A stretch of 64,000 nucleotides of DNA from an uncultured Bacteroidales bacterium (GCA_902779085.1 CACYZY010000001.1:62001-126000), one strand, 5' to 3'; shown: positions 36,539-44,295, counted from the first letter of the stretch. Notes: generated by a model not told the origin, from the letters alone. Numbers and translations: made by a program.

Positions 36539-37696
36539 TTATCCTATGATCCATTTACCAACGAGAGGAATGCGTTGTAATAGTGTACTGAAGAGAGCTG
36601 TTATTGTAAAGGTAGCGAGGGCTGTACAAACGATTTGCAAAGGTGTTGTCCAGATGTCCAGTGTACCCTCAAGCCCAGTGCCCAGTGCAGAGCGTAATGC
36701 TGAGCTCACTAACGCTAATACTATCATGTGACACAAATACATGCCATAGCTGGCCTTGGAAATAGGTAGCAAGATATGTTGGTAAAAACTACCCGAACTC
36801 GTACATTTACGAAAAAGAAGTACCCAACCAACAGCCATCAGGGCTACACTTGCTGTATCATTGATCCAGGTTGTCTCCCACACAGCAGCCATTCCCATGG
36901 GACCTTCTACTGGATATACCCCTTGAGCATCGGCTTCCACAGCTACAATGAAGCTAAAGAAACAGATGGCAAAGCCCACTAACCAAATAGGTAATCCTAT
37001 AGCTATTGTACGCTTCCAAGACCACTCACCCACGAATCGTCGTAAATAAAGACCTAAAAGCATATAACCTAAGAAGCCACTTAGGTAATAGAATAATCCG
37101 TATGCATTCCAACTTGCCTCGCCCCACAGAGGATAGAGTGCAGGGTTCGGAATACCTAAAGGACCATAGATGAAAGGAGGATTTCCTCCAAACCAGGCTC
37201 TTACAAAAGGAAGAAATGAGGTAATGAAACAAAGTGCAAGGTAGAATTGCAGTTCTCGCTTGCCTACTCGCTCAGCCCAAGGTGACAATAGTGGCATGAT
37301 GAGGTAAAGTCCCACTAACATATACACAAACCACAAATGTCCAGCTGCATAGTTGAAGTTGAGTAAAAGATTGCCTAGGTTCTCTACAGGTTCTCCCCAG
37401 TAGAATGCATAAACCAAAGACCATATTAAAAAAGGAATCACCACACGTATCACCCTTCGACACAAGAACTCTCGGGTAGAGTAGTGCAATGGAAATTGCA
37501 GATAGCTGCTAGCTATTACGAATAAAGGTACGCATGCGCGTACAAAGGTATCGAAAAACGATACCCATCTCGTGTCGCTAGCTGTCTGGATGCGTGCTCC
37601 TTCACCTCCCAGGTAAAAGGGCTCTGTGCTGTGAACAGTCATTACCATCAGGCAAGCTGTTACACGCATCCAATCTACCCATACTTCTCTCTTCAT
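36539..37696 (-). CDS. Acyltransferase family 3 membrane protein
   Basis: A 385-residue integral-membrane acyltransferase with about ten helices. The catalytic His is visible in MTVHSTEPFYL near the N-terminus, followed by the Arg-containing DTFVRACVPLFVIASSYL that is typical of the OatA/WecH group. Such enzymes O-acetylate or succinylate surface sugars. It is transcribed 12 bp after the ABM lipoprotein and 33 bp before the esterase. Together with an esterase it could set acylation of an envelope glycan, but the substrate is unknown. Confidence 0.88.
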   Translation of the reverse strand: MKREVWVDWMRVTACLMVMTVHSTEPFYLGGEGARIQTASDTRWVSFFDTFVRACVPLFVIASSYLQFPLHYSTREFLCRRVIRVVIPFLIWSLVYAFYWGEPVENLGNLLLNFNYAAGHLWFVYMLVGLYLIMPLLSPWAERVGKRELQFYLALCFITSFLPFVRAWFGGNPPFIYGPLGIPNPALYPLWGEASWNAYGLFYYLSGFLGYMLLGLYLRRFVGEWSWKRTIAIGLPIWLVGFAICFFSFIVAVEADAQGVYPVEGPMGMAAVWETTWINDTASVALMAVGWVLLFRKCTSSGSFYQHILLPISKASYGMYLCHMIVLALVSSALRSALGTGLEGTLDIWTTPLQIVCTALATFTITALFSTLLQRIPLVGKWIIG

Positions 37697-37708
37697 CAGT
37701 GCACTTGT

Positions 37709-38401
37709 TTACTTCTTGAAAATCTGTATAGCCATTTCACCAACTGCCATTTCTTGCAGCTGAGGTACAATGCGGGTAAAATGCTCAGCTGAAGAATGGA
37801 CATCCAGTGATGGCTGGTCTTTCCATGTTTCGAAGATCATGAGGTTTGTAGGGGTAGTCTGGCTCTGATAGATGTCATAGTCTATATTACCACCATCCTT
37901 GCGAGAAGCTTCCACCAGTTCCTGAGCCAAACCTAAAGCTTTAGTTACGTTTTCAGGAGTTACCTTCAGCATGCAGTTGATTCGTATTTGTTCACCTTCG
38001 CTGGCAGCTGTAAAACTCTGGATGGCCATCTCGCCCACAGCTGCATTAGCAATTTGAGGCACGATGCGAGTAAAATGAGCTGCAGCTGAATGTACATCGA
38101 GTGACGATTGGTCTTTCCAAGTCTCGAAAATCATCAATTGTGTCTTGTCTGTCTGACTTTGGTAGATGTCATACTCGATGTTACCAGCATCCTTTTGGCT
38201 GGCAGCCACCAGTTCTTTGCTAATTTTGATGATGTTTTCCAAATTCTCAGGCGCTACCTTATAAAGGCAGTTGATACGGATTTCGTTTCCAGTAGCAGCA
38301 TTTTCATCAGCTGCTTCTTCTTGCTGCTGGGCAGGCTTGTTAGCACATGATGCCATGAAAAAGGCTGCCATCATTGCCATTCCAAATAAAGTCTTATTCA
38401 T
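37709..38401 (-). CDS. Lipoprotein with two tandem ABM (quinol-monooxygenase-like) domains
   Basis: A 230-residue predicted lipoprotein (lipobox FMASC, Cys19) with an acidic linker and then two antibiotic-biosynthesis-monooxygenase-type domains at about 43-134 and 138-228. The two copies are very alike, both carrying YDIYQSQT, LMIFETWKDQ, SLDVHS, HFTRIVPQ and VGEMAIQ, so they come from a recent internal duplication. ABM domains such as YgiN act as quinol monooxygenases or small-molecule binding domains, normally as dimers; a fused pair would make the dimer within one chain. It is the first gene of the unit with the acyltransferase and esterase. Activity is not known. Confidence 0.85.
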   Translation of the reverse strand: MNKTLFGMAMMAAFFMASCANKPAQQQEEAADENAATGNEIRINCLYKVAPENLENIIKISKELVAASQKDAGNIEYDIYQSQTDKTQLMIFETWKDQSSLDVHSAAAHFTRIVPQIANAAVGEMAIQSFTAASEGEQIRINCMLKVTPENVTKALGLAQELVEASRKDGGNIDYDIYQSQTTPTNLMIFETWKDQPSLDVHSSAEHFTRIVPQLQEMAVGEMAIQIFKK

Positions 38402-38432
38402 AATTCTTAATGATTTATAGTTATATTTTCTG

Positions 38433-38440
38433 CAAAGATA
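38433..38440 (-). promoter_or_regulatory. -7 element upstream of the ABM lipoprotein operon
   Basis: Minus-strand TATCTTTG, an exact TAnnTTTG, 32 bp before the ATG at 38401. Just upstream is an inverted repeat TAACTTT (38454-38460) with AAAGTTA (38471-38477), at about -25 to -45, a possible operator. No clear -33. The remaining bases to 38692 hold weak plus-strand -7 matches and no gene. Confidence 0.5.
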
Positions 38441-38692
38441 AGGTATAGGTAGCTAACTTTGACGTTAAAGAAAGTTAATCAAGGGTTAGTTAGCCCTTTT
38501 ATATAGGTTAAGACTATCTACTTCATTTTGTGGGATATGATGATTCCGTAATTTGGGTAGTAACTTCGATAAATGAGTTACGTACAGTTCCAAGAATTAT
38601 ACCTATTTTTGTATCGTGATGAAATCACTTTGTACAGACGGTTGTTATTCATGGAATCATAGAAGATAAGTTAAACTAAAATAGTAAGGAAT

Positions 38693-39262
38693 ATGAAACA
38701 GAACATCGGACAAAAAGTAGCTCTCTATCCAACACCTGCTACAGTAGTGGGTACCATTGATGCTGAAGGAAAAGTAAATTTCATGCTTCTTGCTCACATC
38801 GGCATTGTAAGTCATAGCAAGATTCTTATCAGCATGCATAGCGTGCACCAAAGCGACAAGGCCATTCAGGCGACTAAGAAATTTTCCATTAACATGATTG
38901 ATGAGAGTTTTGTGGCGCAAGCAGACTATACAGGCACTGTGAGTGGTGCAAAAGTGGACAAGTCAGGTTTGTTTGAATATCATTTGGGTGATGCAGGCAC
39001 ACCCGTCATAGAAAAATCACCACTGGTGATGGAGTGTGAAGTAATCGATACCTATGTGATTGATGGATTCAATAATTATATCTGCAATATCCTGAACACC
39101 TATGTTGAGGAGGAAATGATTGACGACAAGGGCAAGCCCGATTATGAAAAACTAAAACCAGTGCTCTTCGAGATGCCTACCTACAAGTATCTGCGCACAG
39201 GTGAGGTAATAGGTGACTGCGTGAAGATGGGCAAGGCTTACGCAGCACAAGCAGGTCTTTGA
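38693..39262 (+). CDS. Flavin-reductase-domain protein
   Basis: A 189-residue protein of the flavin-reductase-like FMN-binding split-barrel family. Landmarks are YPTPATVVGTIDAEGKVNFM at residues 12-31, HIGIVSHSKILISMH and SINMIDESFVAQADYTG. These proteins bind FMN and reduce flavins or act as small oxidoreductases. It stands alone; the peroxide operon starts 130 bp downstream with its own promoter. TATTTTTG at 38604-38611 is a possible -7 for a longer leader. Physiological substrate unknown. Confidence 0.88.
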   Translation: MKQNIGQKVALYPTPATVVGTIDAEGKVNFMLLAHIGIVSHSKILISMHSVHQSDKAIQATKKFSINMIDESFVAQADYTGTVSGAKVDKSGLFEYHLGDAGTPVIEKSPLVMECEVIDTYVIDGFNNYICNILNTYVEEEMIDDKGKPDYEKLKPVLFEMPTYKYLRTGEVIGDCVKMGKAYAAQAGL

Positions 39263-39281
39263 GTTGCTATTTTAACTAAAG

Positions 39282-39300
39282 TATATCGCACGCGATTTAT
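39282..39300. promoter_or_regulatory. Upstream palindromic operator of the peroxide operon
   Basis: The core ATCGCACGCGAT (39285-39296) is a perfect inverted repeat with a 2-bp centre. The flanked form TATATCGC..GCGATTTAT recurs inverted at 39326-39343. The centres are 44 bp apart, about four helical turns. Probable site for the OhrR/MarR-type regulator encoded in the operon. Confidence 0.7.
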
Positions 39301-39325
39301 TGTTAATCATTCTTAAAGTTTGAGA

Positions 39326-39343
39326 TAAATCGCTTGCGATATA
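39326..39343. promoter_or_regulatory. Proximal palindromic operator overlapping the -33 region
   Basis: The core ATCGCTTGCGAT (39329-39340) is an inverted copy of the upstream operator. It covers the bases at 39333-39336 that stand in for the -33 element, so bound protein would block RNA polymerase. Confidence 0.72.
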
Positions 39344-39363
39344 TGTTTTTGTCTTTATATTTG
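39333..39363 (+). promoter_or_regulatory. Promoter of the glutathione peroxidase-marR operon
   Basis: TATATTTG (39356-39363) is an exact -7 match; 19 bp upstream CTTG (39333-39336) occupies the -33 position with three of four bases. The first ATG is 30 bp downstream. Confidence 0.65.
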
Positions 39364-39392
39364 CATCGCGAACGACATAAAATGCTAAGAAT

Positions 39393-39938
39393 ATGACAAA
39401 GATTTATGATTTCAAGGCGCTTACGAGCAAAGGTAAAGAGATTGATTTCGCCCAGTTCGAGGGCAAAGTGTTATTGATTGTGAATACTGCCAGCAAGTGT
39501 GGCTTAACACCCCAGTTCGCAGGGCTGGAGGCATTGAACCTGAAATATAAGGACCAAGGGTTGGTTATAATTGGTTTCCCCTCTGGCGATTTCGCCAACC
39601 AGGAATTGGCTGATGGGGCTAAGGCTGAGGAGTTTTGCCAACTGAACTACGGTGTGACTTTCCAAATTATGAAGAAAGTGCACGTGAATGGCGATGAGGC
39701 AGAGCCTATCTTCGATTACTTGAAAGCAGAGGCTCCTGTAGAAGAAAGCAGTGGCATTGTGGGGAAGTTGGCAGCTATTGTGTTCAAACTCATCAGTAAG
39801 AGTATGAAGAAGCAAAGCGACATTAAATGGAATTTCACCAAGTTCCTTATATCAAAGGATGGTGCAACAATCAAGCGCTATGCACCCACTACTAAGCCTG
39901 AGGTTATAGAAAATGACATTGAAGCAATGTTAGCTTAA
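39393..39938 (+). CDS. Glutathione peroxidase family protein (cysteine type)
   Basis: A 181-residue thiol peroxidase of the GPx family, reducing peroxides. The peroxidatic residue is Cys36 in NTASKCGLTPQF, so it is not a selenoprotein. The catalytic Gln (in FANQE) and Trp-Asn (KWNFTKF) are kept. The usual GFPCNQF cysteine is replaced by Ser (GFPSGDF), while a cysteine in EEFC remains as possible resolving residue, fitting a thioredoxin-dependent enzyme. An insert with KLAAIVFKLISKSMKKQ precedes the WNF motif. An OhrR-like regulator gene follows after 11 bp, and two palindromic operators precede the promoter. Confidence 0.93.
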   Translation: MTKIYDFKALTSKGKEIDFAQFEGKVLLIVNTASKCGLTPQFAGLEALNLKYKDQGLVIIGFPSGDFANQELADGAKAEEFCQLNYGVTFQIMKKVHVNGDEAEPIFDYLKAEAPVEESSGIVGKLAAIVFKLISKSMKKQSDIKWNFTKFLISKDGATIKRYAPTTKPEVIENDIEAMLA

Positions 39939-39949
39939 TCAAAATAAAA

Positions 39950-40390
39950 ATGCACGAAGAATTACGACTTGACAATCAGATTTGTTTTCGCCTCTACACT
40001 GCATCGAGGCTTATCACGCAAGCATATACTCCAATGCTGACAGAGTTGGGTATCACCTATCCACAATACTTGGTCCTAATGGTATTATGGGAGCAGGATG
40101 CTCAGCCTGTAAATGATATTGCTCATCGCTTGCTGTTGGAAACCAATACAGTTACCCCGCTATTACAGCGCATGGAGAAGCAGGGTATCGTGATACGCAA
40201 GCGGGGAAAAGAAGACAAACGACAACAGATAGTTTCATTGACAGAAAAGGGTAAGGCTATGGAGGAACAGGCCTATAACTCTATTCCCACAGGAATGGGA
40301 GAAGAGTTCAAAGCTTGTCCGCTACAGCTCAATGATTATATCCAACTGGCACAGCAATTGGATTCAATTATTGAAACATTCAAGAAATAA
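39950..40390 (+). CDS. MarR-family regulator, OhrR-like
   Basis: A 146-residue winged-helix repressor. The N-terminal LRLDNQICFRLYTASRL has Cys12 at the place of the peroxide-sensing cysteine of OhrR proteins. The winged helix follows (NDIAHRLLLETNTVTPLLQRME, then KRGKEDKRQQIVSLTEKG with the basic wing). Located 11 bp behind a glutathione peroxidase gene and downstream of two palindromic operators, it is very likely an organic-peroxide sensor that represses its own operon. OhrR normally controls ohr, so pairing with a GPx is a variation. Confidence 0.92.
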   Translation: MHEELRLDNQICFRLYTASRLITQAYTPMLTELGITYPQYLVLMVLWEQDAQPVNDIAHRLLLETNTVTPLLQRMEKQGIVIRKRGKEDKRQQIVSLTEKGKAMEEQAYNSIPTGMGEEFKACPLQLNDYIQLAQQLDSIIETFKK

Positions 40391-40412
40391 TAACTTTTTA
40401 AATTTTAAGATT

Positions 40413-40601
40413 ATGGCACATGCTTGTGAGAATTGCAAATTCAGAGCGAATTATGACAAGAACCCACAGTCACTGATGGGTCGTTTCTGGCGTTGGCACA
40501 TTAATTTCTGTCCTGGATGGAAAGGCTATTTCAACAGTCTTGATGACGAGAAGAAGGCAGCGTTGAGGGCAAAATATAATTTTACGAAATACCAGAACTA
40601 A
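40413..40601 (+). CDS. Small conserved CxxC protein of unknown function
   Basis: A 62-residue protein starting at ATG 40413 (MAHACENCKFRANYD). A longer frame from 40332 overlaps the regulator gene and is not favoured. It has a C-x2-C pair at residues 5 and 8 and another cysteine in INFCPGWKGYF, with a Trp-rich middle (GRFWRWH), suggesting a small metal- or redox-binding protein. It lies 22 bp after the OhrR-like gene and may be part of the peroxide operon. I recall similar short proteins in other anaerobes but know no function. Confidence 0.7.
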   Translation: MAHACENCKFRANYDKNPQSLMGRFWRWHINFCPGWKGYFNSLDDEKKAALRAKYNFTKYQN

Positions 40602-40664
40602 TGCTAAATGTTGTTTTAGCCATTAATAATTAAGTGAAAAGAAAGTTTTTTCAGAATTAATGTG

Positions 40665-40672
40665 TAATTTTG
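40665..40672 (+). promoter_or_regulatory. -7 element of the carboxylesterase gene
   Basis: TAATTTTG matches TAnnTTTG exactly and lies 46 bp before the ATG at 40719. The position 19 bp upstream reads AAAG, so there is no consensus -33. Confidence 0.5.
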
Positions 40673-40718
40673 CCGCGCATTGATAATGAAGACTTTATTT
40701 TAATTTAATATAAGCATT

Positions 40719-42383
40719 ATGAAAAAACAACGTTTTACAACAGTAAGAGTGTTGATGGCTGCTATGGTGGCCATGATGATGACTGCTTGCGCCCAGCAGA
40801 AGACTGAGGTGACTTTGCAGGTAAAGACACAAGCCGGTGTGGTAGAGGGCTTTGCAGAAGATGGCATTAAGAAATTCTTGGGTGTACCTTTTGCTGCAGC
40901 TCCTGTAGGCGACTTGCGTTGGAAGGCTCCACAGCCAGTAGAGGCTTGGGAAGGTGTACGTGAGGCTAAGGCTTTTGGCAACGATCCAATGCAGCCAAGT
41001 ATTTTTGGTGACATGAACTTCCGTGGCGCTGGCCGCAGTGAGGATTGTCTGTATCTGAATATCTGGACACCTGCCAACTATACTGACGAGGCACTACCTA
41101 TCCTGATCTATTTCAATGGTGGTGGTTTGATGGCTGGTAGCGGTAGCGAACCTCGCTATGATGGTACTGCCATTGCTCAGTTGGGCGTGATTGGCGTTAC
41201 TGCCAACTATCGTGAGGGTGTGTTCGGCTTCTTCGCTCATCCTGAGCTGACTGCCGAGTCATCTTATAAGGGTAGCGGCAACTATGGCTTCCTTGATCAG
41301 GTAGCTGCCATCCAGTGGGTAAAGGATAATATCGCTGCTTTCGGTGGTGATCCTAACCGTATCAACATCGTGGGTGAGTCAGCTGGTTCATTCTCTACTT
41401 CACTACTCATGTGCTCTCCATTGTCAAAGGGCAATTTGGCAGGTGTTATGGGTTCAAGTGGTGCTGAGGTGTTGCCTTATGGCGCTGTTGCTCAGGCTGA
41501 CGCTGATGCTGCTGGCGTGAAACTGCTTGAGAGCAGGGGCTTGAATTCTTTGGCTGAGGCACGCGCTTTGTCTGCTGATTCTTTGCAGAAGCTCATCCCT
41601 CCACAGGGCATGGCCAATGTGGTACTTGATGGCTATTTCATGAAGGAGAGTGCCGATGATGTATTCAAGAAGGGTGAACAGGCTCAGGTTCCTCTGCTAG
41701 TGGGTTGGAACTCACAAGAGGGCAGTCCTGCAGGCGCATTGCGTGGTGTAGAGCCTACATTGGCTAACTACAAGAAAGCAATGACAGCTACTTTTGGTGA
41801 TATGACCGATGAGATATTCAATGCATATGGTTTGCTGACCGATGCCGACCTGTTCAGCATCAAGAGCCTTAACCTGGCAGGTGACTTGTTCACTGGCTTC
41901 CCAACATGGAAATGGGCTGATTATCATGCTAAGACCTCTAAGCAGCCAGTTTATCGATATAAGTACATGCACCCACGTCCACAGGTTTCTGCCAAGATGG
42001 GCAACCGTGTAGGAGCTCTGGCTGGTGGTGTTCGTGAGATGACTGAAGAGGAGAAGAAGGCTCAGGCTGAGCATCCTAAGTTCCCTGCAGGTGCTGTTCA
42101 CTCAGCTGATATCGAATATGCTATGGGAACCCTTGCTACTAACGAGTTCTACGATTGGCAGCCTGAGGATTATGCTATCTCTAAGCTGTTCCTTACCTAC
42201 TATGCTAACTTCTGCAAGTATGGCAATCCTAATGGTGAAGGTCTGCCTCAGTGGACTCCAATCAATGGTCAGGAAGTGGCACCAGTAATGTATATCGACG
42301 TTGAGAGTGCAGAGAAGGCTGATGCTGCTATGGAGAATGCTTATCGTACACTCGAGAAATTCTACCTGAGTCAGCAGAAGTAA
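40719..42383 (+). CDS. Type-B carboxylesterase/lipase family lipoprotein
   Basis: A 554-residue alpha/beta hydrolase of the carboxylesterase type-B family with a lipoprotein leader (lipobox MMTAC, Cys24). Landmarks are KKFLGVPFAAAPVGDLRW, EDCLYLNIWTP, YFNGGGLMAGS (oxyanion hole), and the nucleophile elbow GESAGSFS at about 223-230. The acid and His residues should lie in the later part, for example around FPAGAVHSADIEYAMGT. Length fits the family (500-560). Such enzymes hydrolyse esters of aryl or small alkyl acids at the cell surface. Single-gene unit, bounded by a bidirectional terminator at 42453-42485. Confidence 0.93.
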   Translation: MKKQRFTTVRVLMAAMVAMMMTACAQQKTEVTLQVKTQAGVVEGFAEDGIKKFLGVPFAAAPVGDLRWKAPQPVEAWEGVREAKAFGNDPMQPSIFGDMNFRGAGRSEDCLYLNIWTPANYTDEALPILIYFNGGGLMAGSGSEPRYDGTAIAQLGVIGVTANYREGVFGFFAHPELTAESSYKGSGNYGFLDQVAAIQWVKDNIAAFGGDPNRINIVGESAGSFSTSLLMCSPLSKGNLAGVMGSSGAEVLPYGAVAQADADAAGVKLLESRGLNSLAEARALSADSLQKLIPPQGMANVVLDGYFMKESADDVFKKGEQAQVPLLVGWNSQEGSPAGALRGVEPTLANYKKAMTATFGDMTDEIFNAYGLLTDADLFSIKSLNLAGDLFTGFPTWKWADYHAKTSKQPVYRYKYMHPRPQVSAKMGNRVGALAGGVREMTEEEKKAQAEHPKFPAGAVHSADIEYAMGTLATNEFYDWQPEDYAISKLFLTYYANFCKYGNPNGEGLPQWTPINGQEVAPVMYIDVESAEKADAAMENAYRTLEKFYLSQQK

Positions 42384-42390
42384 AAAGGCC

Positions 42391-42406
42391 TTATTGTCTT
42401 ATTGTC
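42391..42406. repeat. Two tandem 8-mers TTATTGTC, inverted relative to copies at 44272
   Basis: TTATTGTC occurs twice in tandem (42391-42398, 42399-42406), followed by more GTCACA-type sequence. The reverse complement GACAATAA is found in three tandem copies at 44272-44295. The two sets flank the plug-domain and nitroreductase genes in inverted orientation. Confidence 0.6.
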
Positions 42407-42452
42407 ACAATGTCACATTTTCATCATGTAATGACAATGTGAATACTAATAA

Positions 42453-42485
42453 AAGAAGCTGGTCGGTTAGGCCAGCTTCCTTTAT
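42453..42485. terminator. Bidirectional terminator between carboxylesterase and plug-domain gene
   Basis: GAAGCTGG (42455-42462) pairs with CCAGCTTC (42472-42479) over a 9-nt loop. The plus side continues CTTTATTATA and the minus side TTTTATTAG, so it can serve both convergent genes. The T-runs are short. Confidence 0.75.
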
Positions 42486-42503
42486 TATACTAACAATAAT
42501 GCC

Positions 42504-43181
42504 TTAGATATTAGAACCTAAGGTAGTAATTTCAATGACTCCGTTACCGCCACGCGCCCCCCATCCTGTACCTTCTTTATTCAGCACCAATTTCTCGATG
42601 GTTTCTACTGGCACCAATCTATCCACCTCTTCAAGCGATTCTATTACAACGCCATCTACCACAAAAAGAGGTGAGTTGCTTCCAATTATTGAGCTAGGAC
42701 CACGCATTACTATACTGCTGCCCATCGCGGTTTGTTCTACTCGTACACCCGTCACGAAGTTCTTCAGCAAATCAGAGACACGCTGAAGACCTGAACTCAT
42801 GATCTGGTCATGCATCACCATGTTGCCTCGCACCACGGCATCCGACTTAATTGCCGTATAAGGCAAACGCTGCTCAATGCGGCCGTTGTTATATACGAAG
42901 TCAGAGGGAGCGATATAAACTTTCAGGCGACGGGCCTCGCTGAGTTCTATGCGGGCAGCCTTGCGAGCAGTTATGTCAATCTGAAGAATCTCACCGGGGG
43001 CAGCATCCTTAAAATAGAAACGGCCGTATTTGTCAGTGGTGCAGCTTTGGTCAGTGCCTAAAATTGAGACTACCAGTCCTCTCTTAGGCTTGCCGTTCTT
43101 AGTGATAATACCAGATAGTTCCTGTGCTGATAAAGCAACACAAGCCATCATCATGATACAAACTAAAGCTAACTTTTTCAT
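42504..43181 (-). CDS. SusC-like protein reduced to N-terminal domain and TonB plug
   Basis: A 225-residue exported protein: signal peptide ending CVALSAQ (about residue 20), a carboxypeptidase-like regulatory domain (about 21-95, TTDKYGRFYFKDA), and a plug domain (about 110-222) with DLLKNFVTGVRVEQ, GSSIVMRGPSSIIGS, PLFVVDGVVIESLEEV and RGGNGVIEITT. The sequence stops where a barrel would begin. There is no broken barrel sequence downstream: the stop is followed at once by a terminator, so it looks like a designed short protein, not a fresh truncation. Role unknown; it could act as a decoy or assembly partner of TonB receptors. Confidence 0.82.
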   Translation of the reverse strand: MKKLALVCIMMMACVALSAQELSGIITKNGKPKRGLVVSILGTDQSCTTDKYGRFYFKDAAPGEILQIDITARKAARIELSEARRLKVYIAPSDFVYNNGRIEQRLPYTAIKSDAVVRGNMVMHDQIMSSGLQRVSDLLKNFVTGVRVEQTAMGSSIVMRGPSSIIGSNSPLFVVDGVVIESLEEVDRLVPVETIEKLVLNKEGTGWGARGGNGVIEITTLGSNI

Positions 43182-43376
43182 GTCTTTGTTGTATTACGTT
43201 TTCTTTGATGCTATAAAGATAGTTGTTTTACTCATATTCAGCAACACTTTTGATGCCATCACGAAAAAAAGAGAGTAAACACGATAATTAATACTCATCT
43301 TGTACATCCTTAATACCATACCCATAGAAGAGAAGTAATTAGGATGCAGTTGATGAGGCGCTGCTGTTCATGAAGG

Positions 43377-43982
43377 TTATTTTATCTTCAGTATTTCATC
43401 CAACGGCTTGCGGTCAGGACGCTTCGGCACTTGGTTGCCATATCCCAACGCCACTACCGTCATGACTGTTTCATCGCTTGGAATGTCCAACGCTTTCTTC
43501 AAGCCATCTGCATCACGCAGTCCCATAATCAGCGTGTCAAAGCCCATCTCCTTGGCCTTCAACACAAGGAACGCGTTGCTAAGTCCTGCATCGTAGGCGC
43601 CCCACGAGTTGCCTACCTCGTTGGCTGCTTCGCCATTAAAGAAACCCGATTGGTCTTGCTTGTAGGTCGTCACAATCAATACTGGAGCCGTCGATGCTTT
43701 CTCTTGGTTGGCGAGCATGGATGGCAATACCTTGTTTAGCTTTTCCTCGCTCATCACCACGTAGTAGCGTGTAGCTTGTACATTGGCCCATGACGGAGCC
43801 TCTTGTGTTGTTGCTATCAGCGTTCGTATTTGTTCCTCGCTAATTTTCCTGCTACTGTCATAGCTCCTAACACTACGCCTGTTGGCTACTATCTCATCAA
43901 ACGATGCTGTGTTGCCTGCACAGCCAATCAGCGTTAACACCACGCTCGCCATCATTAAGATCTTCTTCAATTGCTTTTTCAT
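43377..43982 (-). CDS. Nitroreductase-family lipoprotein
   Basis: A 201-residue FMN-dependent nitroreductase-family protein with a lipoprotein leader (lipobox LIGC, about Cys21). Landmarks are IVANRRSVRSYDS (FMN phosphate contact), APSWANVQATRYYVV, and VALGYGNQVPKRPDRKPLDEI near the C-terminus. The frame extends upstream to 44021 but the promoter at 44008-44038 lies over that stretch, so ATG 43982 is the start. Export of a nitroreductase is unusual; Bacteroidota have a number of such lipoprotein forms. Substrate unknown. Confidence 0.9.
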   Translation of the reverse strand: MKKQLKKILMMASVVLTLIGCAGNTASFDEIVANRRSVRSYDSSRKISEEQIRTLIATTQEAPSWANVQATRYYVVMSEEKLNKVLPSMLANQEKASTAPVLIVTTYKQDQSGFFNGEAANEVGNSWGAYDAGLSNAFLVLKAKEMGFDTLIMGLRDADGLKKALDIPSDETVMTVVALGYGNQVPKRPDRKPLDEILKIK

Positions 43983-44007
43983 ATTCGTTTCAGTTGGTTG
44001 ATAAGTG

Positions 44008-44038
44008 CAAAGATAGTGCATGATGTAGTTATATCAAA
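44008..44038 (-). promoter_or_regulatory. Promoter of the nitroreductase gene
   Basis: Minus-strand TTTG (44035-44038), 19-bp spacer, TATCTTTG (44008-44015): a perfect Bacteroidota promoter 26 bp before the ATG at 43982. It fixes the start codon. Confidence 0.85.
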
Positions 44039-44151
44039 GTCCTATCTCTTTTTTTTACCCTTGTTCTGTACAGTGGGCTGGAATTCTTGCTTTGCGCGCC
44101 TTTACAATTGTTCCGTTTCACTGTCGCAAATCTATTTTGGTTTTGACAATG

Positions 44152-44183
44152 CAAAGATACAATACCATCCTGCTGTTTCCAAA
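44152..44183 (-). promoter_or_regulatory. Second minus-strand promoter upstream of the nitroreductase
   Basis: Minus-strand TTTG (44180-44183), 20-bp spacer, TATCTTTG (44152-44159). No gene lies between it and the nearer promoter. It may give a longer nitroreductase transcript or a small RNA. The rest of 44022-44505 holds the 8-mer repeats at 44272-44295 and the tRNA-Lys promoter and no coding region. Confidence 0.6.
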
Positions 44184-44271
44184 TCTGGCTGCCCATAGAA
44201 TGTGAAAATATGTTAAATACAAAAAGGGTTTCGCCAGAGATGGGTGTTGAGCCTTGCCGTCAACAATTTTG

Positions 44272-44295
44272 TGACAATAGGACAATAAGACAATA
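44272..44295. repeat. Three tandem 8-mers GACAATAR
   Basis: GACAATAG, GACAATAA, GACAATAA in direct succession, preceded by TTGT. Inverted partner of the pair at 42391-42406. Confidence 0.6.

Noticed and set aside
39393-39938. Selenoprotein glutathione peroxidase
   Set aside because: The active-site codon at residue 36 is TGT (Cys), and no in-frame TGA is present.
42391-44295. Insertion sequence bounded by inverted 8-mer repeats
   Set aside because: The segment codes for a plug protein and a nitroreductase with their own promoter; there is no transposase.
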